Positions 1-7,599 of a DNA stretch of 42,590 nucleotides are shown here, in pieces (the stretch's first letter is position 1; every line of letters begins with the position of its first letter). A program made the position numbers and the translations under genes. The notes beneath the pieces were generated by a model, which had not been told where the DNA came from, did no database searches, and worked only from the letters and a program-made list of their open reading frames with translations. Source of the stretch: Rhodothermales bacterium (GTDB lineage: Bacteria > Bacteroidota > Rhodothermia > Rhodothermales > JABDKH01); the NCBI GenBank assembly GCA_013002165.1, contig JABDKO010000020.1, forward strand, positions 1 to 42,590, given 5' to 3'.

Positions 1-26
1 GGATCAGGGATCAGGGATCAGGGATC
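1..26. repeat. Heptanucleotide tandem repeat GGATCAG
   Basis: The first 26 bases are 3.7 perfect copies of the 7-mer GGATCAG. The array touches the window edge, so it may continue to the left. No gene is seen in it. It resembles the heptameric short tandem repeats known from intergenic DNA of some bacteria such as cyanobacteria; any function is unknown. Confidence 0.9.
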
Positions 27-45
27 TTAAATTATTCTGCTGTAC

Positions 46-91
46 AATCAACAACCAGCAACCAGCAACCAACAACCAACAACCAGCAATC
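46..91. repeat. Heptanucleotide tandem repeat CAACCAR
   Basis: About six units of a 7-mer alternating between CAGCAAC and CAACAAC run up to the base before the uraD-like start codon at 93. The unit length matches the GGATCAG array at 1-26, but the sequence is different. The array occupies the place where a ribosome-binding site would lie, so variation in copy number could affect translation (inference). Confidence 0.85.
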
Positions 92-92
92 C

Positions 93-614
93 ATGTCTGG
101 ACTTGACCGCCTCAACAACTTCGACGCCGGAGAGGCTCTCGAATATCTACAACATTGTTGCGGTAGTATTTCCTGGGCTCATCAAATGGTTATGTCGAGA
201 CCGTTTGTGGACAGGGAGAGTTTGCTCGGACTGTCTGATCGTTTGTGGGAGGATCTTCCATTCGAAGATCGCCTTGACGCGTTCGACACAAATCCGCGAC
301 TGGGCAACTTGTCGTACGAGGACACATCACTTGCCGGTACCTGGATGCGGGAGGAGCGCACCACAATCGAAGCAATGCCGGAAGAAGTCCTCGATGACCT
401 GAAATCACGACAGCTCCAGTACGAAAATAAATTCGGGTTCACCTTCGTAGCCGACGCAAGAAATAAATCTACTGTCGAGATAAACCACGAACTCGACCGT
501 CGAATGCTGAACGATGTAGAAACGGAAGTTGCCATCGCCTCGGAACAGCAGCGAAAGCTGATCTGGCGCCGACTAGAAAGCTTGCTGTTGCTCCTTGCAG
601 CGTCCAAACATTAA
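93..614 (+). CDS. uraD: UraD-like OHCU decarboxylase family protein (catalytic His replaced)
   Basis: This 173-residue protein resembles 2-oxo-4-hydroxy-4-carboxy-5-ureidoimidazoline decarboxylase, the cytosolic enzyme that completes conversion of urate to S-allantoin. Supporting features are the length (the family is about 165-175), an HCCGSISW segment at residues 21-28, the PRLG motif at 68-71, the downstream YENKFGFTFVADAR block at 110-123 and the final helix around EVAIASEQQ. Family members normally carry HPRLG or HPDL, where the His is catalytic; here the residue is Asn67 (codon 291-293, aat). The Glu-containing stretch (REER, 86-89) that supplies the second catalytic residue appears kept. 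No other purine-catabolism gene is visible, but the window begins just upstream. Start ATG at 93 is the only reasonable one and sits directly behind a heptamer repeat. Family assignment is fairly sure; activity is doubtful. Confidence 0.72.
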   Translation: MSGLDRLNNFDAGEALEYLQHCCGSISWAHQMVMSRPFVDRESLLGLSDRLWEDLPFEDRLDAFDTNPRLGNLSYEDTSLAGTWMREERTTIEAMPEEVLDDLKSRQLQYENKFGFTFVADARNKSTVEINHELDRRMLNDVETEVAIASEQQRKLIWRRLESLLLLLAASKH

Positions 615-615
615 G

Positions 616-716
616 CATCCCCCGAATACCCCAGTTCCCAATTCCCCAGTTCCGAATTCCCCAATTCCCCAATTCCCAATTCCCAATTCCCAACCCCCAG
701 TTCCGAATTCCCGGCT
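616..716. repeat. ATTCCCA / CCCCAGTT imperfect tandem repeat array
   Basis: Right after the uraD-like stop codon, about 100 bases are built from 7- and 8-base units related to AATTCCC and CCCCAATT, with interspersed CAGTTCCG variants. Adjacent units around 667-690 are perfect 7-mers. Together with the arrays at 1-26 and 46-91 this brackets one gene with three different heptameric arrays. Confidence 0.85.
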
Positions 717-1162
717 TACAACTCACGACCCAATTCATCAACCGTGCACTATCCACATCGGTTAACAACTTGTTAACAACGACAATTTCACACGCACCCA
801 ACTTGATACTGTCGGATTGACGTTTCGAGGACCGCTTGCGGCAGCACAGCCTGCACTACAGCAAATGGGTATTGTTTGTTGAAAACCATAGCGTTGCGCA
901 AATGGGATAACATCTGACACCAGTTTAATCGGTCGTAGCCTCGGCAAAAATGCGATTAATTGACACGGTAATAATCTCGTAACATGGATTCTCGAACGTG
1001 GATAGCGTGTTGATAACTGTTAAAAAGTCGGTGTGCTACGGGGGAAAAGTAGACGTAATTCTTCTTGCTATTCCAGCGGTTTTCGGGCTAGAATGGGGTA
1101 CTCGATTTTCGCCCTCAGCCACCGCAAGGTGAAGCCCAACACTTCTTCAGAATCACATTCAA
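717..1162. promoter_or_regulatory. dnaA upstream region with weak DnaA-box-like and GTTAAC repeats
   Basis: No convincing gene lies here. The segment has the 9-mer GTTAACAAC twice, 11 bp apart (761-769 and 772-780), the second inside the palindrome TTGTTAACAA (770-779). DnaA-box-like 9-mers are CTATCCACA at 749-757 (one mismatch to TTATNCACA), CGTGGATAG at 997-1005 (two mismatches, reverse) and TGTTGATAA at 1008-1016 (one mismatch, reverse). The likely role is dnaA transcription with autoregulation by DnaA; a minor role in origin function cannot be excluded. The exact promoter is not resolved. Confidence 0.5.
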
Positions 1163-2635
1163 ATGCTGCCCACTGCCGATCTAATCTGGGAAAACTGCCG
1201 CTCTGTACTTTCTGAAAAACTCGCTCCCCAAATCTTCAAGGCATGGTTTGAGCCGGTAAAAGCTGCCTCGATTGAAACAGTTTCAGATATGCCAGTACTG
1301 ACGTTGTCGGTTCCCAGCCGCTTTTTCTACGAGTGGCTGGAGAAACGCTATAGCGATCTCCTGAGTGAGACCGTCGACAAAGTCGTTGGTGTCCAGACGA
1401 CCATTTCGTTCAAAATCGATGAGACAGCCTACGTCGAAGAGGAACGTACCGATACAGTTCCAAGCCGTCCCTATGCCGAATATCAGGGAGTTGCGCGAGC
1501 AGGAATGGCACCGGCAAGCCATATGCCTCACCGCGGAATGCGCAGTCCGGGCAAGTACTCGTCGCCTCCCACCAACAGGCGGCCTGATCCGAAACACCGC
1601 AGTAATCTGAACGAGTCCTACACCTTCGATACGTACATCGAGGGTGACTGCAATCGCCTCGCTAGAAGTGCAGCTGTCGCCATCTCAGAGAATCCGACAG
1701 CATCCACCTTTAATCCATTTCTAATCTATGGAGGCGTAGGCCTGGGCAAAACCCACCTTGCCCAGGCAATCGGTAACTATGCGCTCACGAACGGTTGGCA
1801 GGGTAAAGTTCTGTATGAGTCGAGCGAGCGATTCACCACTCAATTTGTTCAGGCAATTCAGCAGAACCGGATAGGCAACTTTACTCAGTACTATCGCACC
1901 ATCGATCTTCTGATTCTGGATGACATCCAGTTCTTTGGTGGCAAAGAGAAGACACAGGAAGAATTCTTTCACATTTTCAACGCCCTGCACCAGTCGGGGA
2001 AACAAATAGTTCTATCTGCAGACAGACCGCCTCGCGATATCGACGGTATCGAAGAACGACTGTTGTCGAGGTTTCAATGGGGCCTGACGGCAGATGTCCA
2101 GCCTCCTGATCTCGAAACACGCATTGCCATCCTGCAGGAGAAAGCCGAGCTCAATAACCTGCAGGTGGACCATGAAGTCCTCGACTATATCGCCCGAAGC
2201 GTGAAAACCAACGTGCGAAAACTTGAAGGCGCCCTTGTTCGGTTGATCGCTCATTCGAACCTCCAGAACCGGAGCATAGACCTCAGCCTGACCAAGGAAA
2301 TTCTGATTGACCTCGTCGACCACAAACCTGCCCCGTTGGATATCGAAGAGATCAAACGAATCGTCGCCAGCTACTATCGAATCGACGTCGACCTGCTGTC
2401 TGCAAAAACCCGCCGCCGCGAAATTGTGCAGGCTCGCCAGATTGCGATGTACGCGTGCAAACAGTTTACCCAGCAGTCTCTCAAAACGATCGGCCTCCGG
2501 TTTGGTGGACGTGACCACTCCACTGTAATTCACGCGTGCAAGTGTGTCGAGGATCGCGTATCTGTCGAACCCGGATTCAAAGACGAACTCGACCACGTGT
2601 TGTCCTCCGTCTCCAACGGAAGGGTTGCCGCCTAG
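1163..2635 (+). CDS. dnaA: Chromosomal replication initiator protein DnaA
   Basis: This AAA+ initiator binds DnaA boxes, melts the origin and loads helicase. It has 490 residues, slightly long for the family (about 450-470) because of a variable linker (domain II, roughly 85-150). The N-terminal domain I begins LIWENCRSVL, matching the usual DnaA start, so ATG 1163 is well placed. Domain III carries Walker A GGVGLGKTHL near 190-199, Walker B LLILDDIQF near 249-257 and the arginine-finger segment ERLLSRFQWG. Domain IV ends with the signature GGRDHSTVIHACK near 447-459, which contacts box DNA. ruvA follows after 12 bp, so the two are probably cotranscribed. The usual neighbours dnaN and recF are absent. 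The upstream region holds weak DnaA-box-like sites, consistent with autoregulation. Confidence 0.98.
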   Translation: MLPTADLIWENCRSVLSEKLAPQIFKAWFEPVKAASIETVSDMPVLTLSVPSRFFYEWLEKRYSDLLSETVDKVVGVQTTISFKIDETAYVEEERTDTVPSRPYAEYQGVARAGMAPASHMPHRGMRSPGKYSSPPTNRRPDPKHRSNLNESYTFDTYIEGDCNRLARSAAVAISENPTASTFNPFLIYGGVGLGKTHLAQAIGNYALTNGWQGKVLYESSERFTTQFVQAIQQNRIGNFTQYYRTIDLLILDDIQFFGGKEKTQEEFFHIFNALHQSGKQIVLSADRPPRDIDGIEERLLSRFQWGLTADVQPPDLETRIAILQEKAELNNLQVDHEVLDYIARSVKTNVRKLEGALVRLIAHSNLQNRSIDLSLTKEILIDLVDHKPAPLDIEEIKRIVASYYRIDVDLLSAKTRRREIVQARQIAMYACKQFTQQSLKTIGLRFGGRDHSTVIHACKCVEDRVSVEPGFKDELDHVLSSVSNGRVAA

Positions 2636-2647
2636 CCCGACAATCCA

Positions 2648-3235
2648 GTGATCACAACACTCAAGGGCACCCTTGTCGAAAAGAAGCCAACGGAGATCGT
2701 GGTAGCGGTCGGCGGCGTCGGCTTTCAGCTACTCATTACGACATCCACATTCGAAACGCTGCCGGACGTAGCGTCTCCGATCTCTTTATACACTCACCTG
2801 CACGTTCGCGAGGAGTCGCTTACCCTGTTCGCGTTCTCATCGGAAGACGAGCGGTCGGTGTTTCGCATTCTCATCAGCGTATCCGGTGTAGGGCCCAAAC
2901 TTGCTTTGGCAGCACTTTCGTCGATGTCGCCAAACGAATTACGTGGCCACGTTGTGTCCCGCAACCTTGGCATACTTACTAAAATTCCGGGCGTCGGAAA
3001 GAAAACCGCTGAACGCCTGGTTGTCGAATTGAGAGACAAACTGGAGCCCGTCGAACTCAGCCAATCGGGTGACACGACCAGGGGGTCGTCCACAGTGAGA
3101 ATGGATGCAGTGTCAGCACTTCAGGCACTGGGCCTTTCACGATCTGTAGCTGAGAAAAACGTAGATAAGGTTCTTTCACGATCTGACGGGTCGCTGTCAA
3201 TTGAACAGGTCATCCGACACGCCCTGAGAGACTAA
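2648..3235 (+). CDS. ruvA: Holliday junction branch migration protein RuvA
   Basis: RuvA is the tetrameric DNA-binding subunit of the RuvAB branch-migration motor; it holds four-way junctions while RuvB pumps DNA. The 195-residue length is typical. Residues 1-62 form the OB-fold with the family hallmark VGGVGF. Two helix-hairpin-helix motifs follow (SGVGPKLALAALS and IPGVGKKTAERLV), then a linker and the RuvB-interacting C-terminal domain from about 150 (ALQALGLS). The start is GTG at 2648, chosen because it yields the canonical beginning MITTLKGTL and because no ATG fits. It lies 12 bp after dnaA, and dnaA-ruvA is likely one transcript. ruvB and ruvC are not in the window. Confidence 0.96.
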   Translation: MITTLKGTLVEKKPTEIVVAVGGVGFQLLITTSTFETLPDVASPISLYTHLHVREESLTLFAFSSEDERSVFRILISVSGVGPKLALAALSSMSPNELRGHVVSRNLGILTKIPGVGKKTAERLVVELRDKLEPVELSQSGDTTRGSSTVRMDAVSALQALGLSRSVAEKNVDKVLSRSDGSLSIEQVIRHALRD

Positions 3236-3473
3236 CTCAGTGTGCTTGTCGCTATAGTGGATGCATAACTTCGGGACCCGACCTTACGCTCAACAGGTTG
3301 TCCGACATCTCGTCCCGAATCGACTTCGCAGGCAACTTTCCGGGAATAATGATCCGGTCAGACTAAGGGGATGGCCCATTTAGGATATTTAATAATAACC
3401 GCTTACATTCTCGAATCGACGTTATCGATCCGCATCGGTAAGATTGCTGGAGCTCCCATCGCGACCGAGATTA

Positions 3474-5783
3474 ATGCCAAAGATTATCCTCTTCTGTTTG
3501 CTGGCAACAGCATCGACTGCTTCCTCGCAGGTCACAGGAGATTTTCGATCTGCCGGCAGTGACAGCTGGGAACTCTCCAGCACCTGGGAAACCTACAACG
3601 GTGTCGCCTGGATACCCGCCATTCTCCCACCAGAGCTGAATGACGAAACGATTACGATTCGGGATGGCCACGACGTAACAGTAACGACAACCATGGACAT
3701 TGACCAGGTTGTCATCGAGTCTTCCGCGACGCTCATTATTGCAAATAGTAAGACCTTGCGGATTCAGGATGGCGCTGGAGACGACTTCGTCGTTTTCGGC
3801 ACGGTCCAGACGATCGGCGACATCGAACTTGAGGTCACCTCATCAGCGCACTTCCAGTCCGGTTCGGTGCTTGATAATGACGGCAAATTTCAGATAGTCG
3901 ATTTTGCGACTGTGGTATTTGACGGAACTGCTCTGCTCGATAATTCAGACACCTTCAAAATCGACAATGACGGGCAAGCGACATTCAACAGCGGCACAAC
4001 CGTTTTGAACATCGGCTCATTCAATCCGAAGGGAAACTCGTTTGTCACTTTTAACGACGCCTCCGTAACAAACGAAGACGAATTTAAGGTCGAGGGGAAT
4101 TCAACTATAACCTTCAATACTGGCTCTGTCTACGAGCACGCGATCAATGGCGGCAAGATTGGCAAAACAGGCTCTATGACGTGGAATACAGGCTCGACGT
4201 GCGTCATAACGGGTACAATTGACAAAATCCCGGACGACTTCGATCAGGTCTTCGCAAACCTTGTCTGGAATTCTCCTGGCCAGACCACAGATATTAACTT
4301 CGATCATCTGATTGTTCAGATAACAGGTTCGTTTACGCTTGCATCAACGGGCACTGGATTCGTTTCGTGGCTCAAGAAAGACACCGACCCGATGGTTGTC
4401 GATGGTGACTTCAACGTATCTGGCGGCGTATTCGTCGCTGTGGACGGCGACACGAATCCTGTAATAAGCGTCGGCGGTAATCTTAACATCTCAGGCGGCC
4501 TGTTTGACTTTTCCACCGGGGATGGCAGGCCGGAACTACACATCGCCGGTGACATGATTCAGACGGGTGGTACAATTACGGAGACTGGAACTGGCGGCGG
4601 ACTGATCGTTTTCGATGGTTCGGCTACGCAAACCGTACATCACGGCGCAACGATCTCCAACGAGATCGTGAGTCACGTGGACAATGCCTCGGGCGTTGAG
4701 TTGACGTCCGACTGGTCACCACCGGACAGCACTGTTTTGGTGAATGGTAACATGGTGACGTCTTCAAACAAGATGGTTATCGGAGCTGCGACGACATTGC
4801 TTACCCCGGGTGGATATATTGATGGCGCGCTCCAGAAAACGTTTCCTGATACCGGTTCCAAGACGTATGAAGTAGGGTCGTCGAGTGGCTACTCACCTGT
4901 AGATGTTGTCGTAACGGCTGGTTCTGGCGAAGTAACCGTTCGCGCAACCGGTGCTTCGCTGCCAGAGGCTGCAAATGAAGACGAAACACTTAATCGACAC
5001 TGGAGCATTTCTGCGGCGGGTGTTACGCAGGCAGATCTTGTTCTTCACTACCTGGAGACCGATTTCCCCACCGGACTGAAGGAGGACGGGGTTGAGCTGA
5101 CCCAATATGACGGGGAGAGCTTCTCCTTCCCGTTCAGCGTTATCGATACCGTTGCCAATACGGTTTCGATTGATGGCGTCGTACCAGCCGGGGATTGGAC
5201 GCTGGTCAAGCTTGTTTACTTGCCAGTTGAAATCACAGCGCTTGCGACTGTCGTCGATGGCAGGAACGTGACGGTGACCTGGGAGACCGGCGAGAATTCA
5301 GACTCGTTCACATACGAACTTGAACTCGCTCAGAACGATGGACCGTTCGTTAGCGTAGCATTTTTGAATCCGTCCACAGTGAATCAAGAAAATGGTCGTT
5401 TTGATTACATGCTGGCGGACCTTGAGTCCGGTCATCACAGACTTCGGTTGAGTAAGATTGATGCGAATGGACGAAACATTGCCTTCGCAATTACTGAATT
5501 TTACGTATCGCTGGAGCCTGGTCTGTTGGTTGAAGCGGCTTATCCGAATCCATTCGGGACGTCCACGACGGTGCGCGTTGGAGTTTCTGAAAGTGCACCA
5601 GTCCGAGTCGAATTACTCAACAGCGTTGGACAGCTAATTGATGTGCTTCACGACAGTACCGTACCCGCCAATCAGATGATACCGCTAAAGATTGATGCCG
5701 ATAGACTTCCGAGCGGAATCTACTACGTTCGCGCAACGGCACGCGAGTGGCAGAAAACGACCCGCATCATAGTGTTGCATTAA
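3474..5783 (+). CDS. Secreted beta-solenoid protein with T9SS type A sorting domain
   Basis: This is a 769-residue exported protein of unknown substrate. Residues 1-19 are a signal peptide (MPKIILFCLLATASTASSQ), which selects ATG 3474 over a TTG 30 bp upstream. Residues about 20-120 contain an SWELSSTWETYNG segment and a run of short strands resembling the G8-like or right-handed-helix start seen in Bacteroidota surface proteins. Residues about 120-400 repeat short Thr/Asn/Asp-rich strands around FNSGT, FNDAS and FNTGS, suggesting a beta-solenoid. A fibronectin-like segment (VEITALATVVDGRNVTVTWET) precedes the last roughly 80 residues, which begin AAYPNPFGTSTTVRV and end SGIYYVRATAREWQKTTRIIV, a typical T9SS type A C-terminal sorting domain. 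It is therefore expected to cross the outer membrane by T9SS and be surface-attached or released. It may be an adhesin or a polysaccharide-interacting protein (inference). Confidence 0.85.
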   Translation: MPKIILFCLLATASTASSQVTGDFRSAGSDSWELSSTWETYNGVAWIPAILPPELNDETITIRDGHDVTVTTTMDIDQVVIESSATLIIANSKTLRIQDGAGDDFVVFGTVQTIGDIELEVTSSAHFQSGSVLDNDGKFQIVDFATVVFDGTALLDNSDTFKIDNDGQATFNSGTTVLNIGSFNPKGNSFVTFNDASVTNEDEFKVEGNSTITFNTGSVYEHAINGGKIGKTGSMTWNTGSTCVITGTIDKIPDDFDQVFANLVWNSPGQTTDINFDHLIVQITGSFTLASTGTGFVSWLKKDTDPMVVDGDFNVSGGVFVAVDGDTNPVISVGGNLNISGGLFDFSTGDGRPELHIAGDMIQTGGTITETGTGGGLIVFDGSATQTVHHGATISNEIVSHVDNASGVELTSDWSPPDSTVLVNGNMVTSSNKMVIGAATTLLTPGGYIDGALQKTFPDTGSKTYEVGSSSGYSPVDVVVTAGSGEVTVRATGASLPEAANEDETLNRHWSISAAGVTQADLVLHYLETDFPTGLKEDGVELTQYDGESFSFPFSVIDTVANTVSIDGVVPAGDWTLVKLVYLPVEITALATVVDGRNVTVTWETGENSDSFTYELELAQNDGPFVSVAFLNPSTVNQENGRFDYMLADLESGHHRLRLSKIDANGRNIAFAITEFYVSLEPGLLVEAAYPNPFGTSTTVRVGVSESAPVRVELLNSVGQLIDVLHDSTVPANQMIPLKIDADRLPSGIYYVRATAREWQKTTRIIVLH

Positions 5784-5842
5784 CCGCCTGCCCTGAACGT
5801 GCACTCACTATGTAACTGAGTCAAGAGACCTCGCAGCGCACC

Positions 5843-6751
5843 CTATTCTATCAGCCCCAGCCTTCGGCCTACTTCTGCTATCTCCTTGCGCTGCTCCTCC
5901 GTCAGGTCCTTTGGTACCTCGACCTGAATTTCAACCAGAAGGTCACCCTTTCCCTTTCCGGTGTCAACACCCTGCTCCCGCAACCTCAACTTTTCGCCAG
6001 GTTGAATTCCCGGCGGTATCGTCAGCTTGATTTGTTTGCCATATGCATTCTCAATATTACGCTTCGACCCGGTTATCGCATCAAATACTCCGATCTTCTC
6101 CACGACATGGAGATTATCGCCGCGGCGTTTAAACCGTGTGTGCGGTCGAACCTGAAACGTAACATACAAGTCTCCGCGACCACCGGAGCCTTGCTCACCA
6201 CGATCCCGGATTCGAATTTTTAGTCCGGGGGAGACACCTTTCGGCACGTCTATACGCACTCGTTCTCCGGAAGGAAGCACAACCTCTGTTTTCCCTCCCT
6301 CGAGCGCCTGCTGGAAACCAAGGTCAACAGTCGTTTCAAGGTCGCGGCCACGGGACGGCCTTGCCGACTGCTGATTCGCTGCACCGCCAAACATCCGCTC
6401 AAACACATCTCCAAATCCCGCAGGATCGGTACGACGGTTTCCAGATGATTCAAAACGCACGTACGTCCCATCGGGGGAGCGATAAAATCTGCCGCCTGCC
6501 GGCGTATCTACGCCGTCGTCAAAACCAAAGGGGTTTTTCCTGCGCAGGTCATACTCTTTTCGCTTCTCCGGGCTGCTAAGAGTATCATTTGCCTCCTGAA
6601 TCTCCTTGAATCGCTCCTCGGCTTTCTTGTCACCCTGATTCTTGTCCGGATGATGCTTTCGCGCCAGCTTGCGATACGCCTTCTTGATCTCGTCCTGAGT
6701 TGCCTTTTCGCCGACGCCCAGGACTTTATAGTAGTCTTTTACTTCGGGCAT
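5843..6751 (-). CDS. DnaJ C-terminal domain protein without zinc finger (CbpA-like J-protein)
   Basis: This is a cytosolic Hsp40 co-chaperone that would stimulate DnaK ATPase. In its 302 residues, the J domain covers 5-69 with HPD at 34-36 (RKHHPDKNQG). A Gly/Phe- and Arg-rich linker follows (about 75-130, including GFGDVFERMFGG). Two beta-barrel substrate-binding domains then come, with the motifs DLETTVDLGFQQALEGG and DLLVEIQVEVPKDL. No CxxCxGxG repeats are present, so this is a class II (CbpA/DnaJ2) protein rather than DnaJ. dnaK and grpE are not in the window. The ATG at 6751 gives the standard YYKVLGV start. It appears monocistronic. Confidence 0.92.
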   Translation of the reverse strand: MPEVKDYYKVLGVGEKATQDEIKKAYRKLARKHHPDKNQGDKKAEERFKEIQEANDTLSSPEKRKEYDLRRKNPFGFDDGVDTPAGGRFYRSPDGTYVRFESSGNRRTDPAGFGDVFERMFGGAANQQSARPSRGRDLETTVDLGFQQALEGGKTEVVLPSGERVRIDVPKGVSPGLKIRIRDRGEQGSGGRGDLYVTFQVRPHTRFKRRGDNLHVVEKIGVFDAITGSKRNIENAYGKQIKLTIPPGIQPGEKLRLREQGVDTGKGKGDLLVEIQVEVPKDLTEEQRKEIAEVGRRLGLIE

Positions 6752-6963
6752 GGTTTATCTCTCCAGAACATAGTTCAATGACGATCCACTATGACAAAAC
6801 GGTAGTGCGATCTGCCAATCCTTCGTATTTAGCGTCGTATTGCTCTTCAAATAGCTAACATTTTGTTTGCTGTATACTTGCACACAGATCGTGCCACCTC
6901 TTCCCCGTAAACATGGCAAGCGGGAATACTGATGCACCTCCGATCGATTCGACCAGTGTTTGT

Positions 6964-7467
6964 CTAATCCGGTTCCTCGTAACAATCGGCGAGAACGCCG
7001 TCCATTAGTTCCTTAAGCTGCAGCATCTGATCCATCCCGAATCGCCGGCCGGCCCTTCCGACTATATACACGATAACGGCGGCTGCAATCGCAATCGGCC
7101 CGGCCCAGAGGGCACTCACGGATTCACCGATCGACAGCATCGACAATCCGAAGATTACTCCCATACATCCCAAGAATCCAATCCCTACATACAGGGCGAC
7201 AAAGACGGACCAGACAGATGGTCGTGGGCCGTAAATGCCATGCAGTTCAGCGTATCCGTCCTGGTTTGCCTCGGCCGACAGATGCAGCTGCGGAGACCAG
7301 AATCGTACTTCTGAGAGAGGCGTGCTCAGCACACAGGTATTTGAATACACAGCCACCCGGATGTCGCTTTCCTTGCATAGCGGTGAATCACGAAACCTGT
7401 CAAAGACATCGCTCACAGCACATGTGAGACGCTTCGTAAATCGCGGGCGTAAGTGAATGTCAGCCAT
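6964..7467 (-). CDS. Hypothetical membrane protein with two transmembrane helices
   Basis: This 167-residue protein of unknown function begins at ATG 7467. Residues 1-85 are soluble and carry DVFDRFRDSP and a STPLSEVRFWSPQLHLS stretch. Two hydrophobic helices follow (about 88-112, VFVALYVGIGFLGCMGVIFG, and about 119-140, ALWAGPIAIAAAVIVYIVG). The C-terminal tail, GMDQMLQLKELMDGVLAD, is amphipathic. The arrangement suggests an inner-membrane protein with an N-terminal cytosolic domain. It lies about 210 bp upstream of the J-protein gene on the same strand; I see no promoter that would settle whether they are cotranscribed. No family is recognised. Confidence 0.7.
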   Translation of the reverse strand: MADIHLRPRFTKRLTCAVSDVFDRFRDSPLCKESDIRVAVYSNTCVLSTPLSEVRFWSPQLHLSAEANQDGYAELHGIYGPRPSVWSVFVALYVGIGFLGCMGVIFGLSMLSIGESVSALWAGPIAIAAAVIVYIVGRAGRRFGMDQMLQLKELMDGVLADCYEEPD

Positions 7468-7599
7468 GTCCAGAATATACCGACATAAATTTCGTATTTA
7501 CTATCGTTCGAACCCGAACTGCAATCGTTAATTTCTGGGTCCTGTGAACATCCCTCTACCCCATATCACTCCACTGAAGCAACCGCATACCCGATCAGC

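Noticed and set aside
1..91. CRISPR-like repetition
   Set aside because: Units are 7 bp with no spacers; not a CRISPR array. No cas genes are seen in the window.
469..801. Minus-strand frame of 110 codons with repeats of NWGIGNWGIR type
   Set aside because: The repeated peptide is a by-product of the heptameric DNA array at 616-716 read on the other strand; it overlaps the uraD-like gene and has no family features.
2012..2596. Long minus-strand frame opposite dnaA
   Set aside because: It is a shadow of dnaA; no domains, and dnaA is certain on the plus strand.
3444..3473. Upstream TTG start for the T9SS protein
   Set aside because: It places ten residues ahead of a good signal peptide; ATG 3474 begins exactly at the signal.
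6755..6985. 76-codon minus-strand ORF between the J-protein and membrane protein genes
   Set aside because: It overlaps the end of the membrane protein gene, with no signal, domain or recognisable composition.
7500..7520. GTTCGAACC-like segment suggesting a tRNA T-loop
   Set aside because: No acceptor or anticodon stem can be formed around it; no tRNA gene was found in the window.
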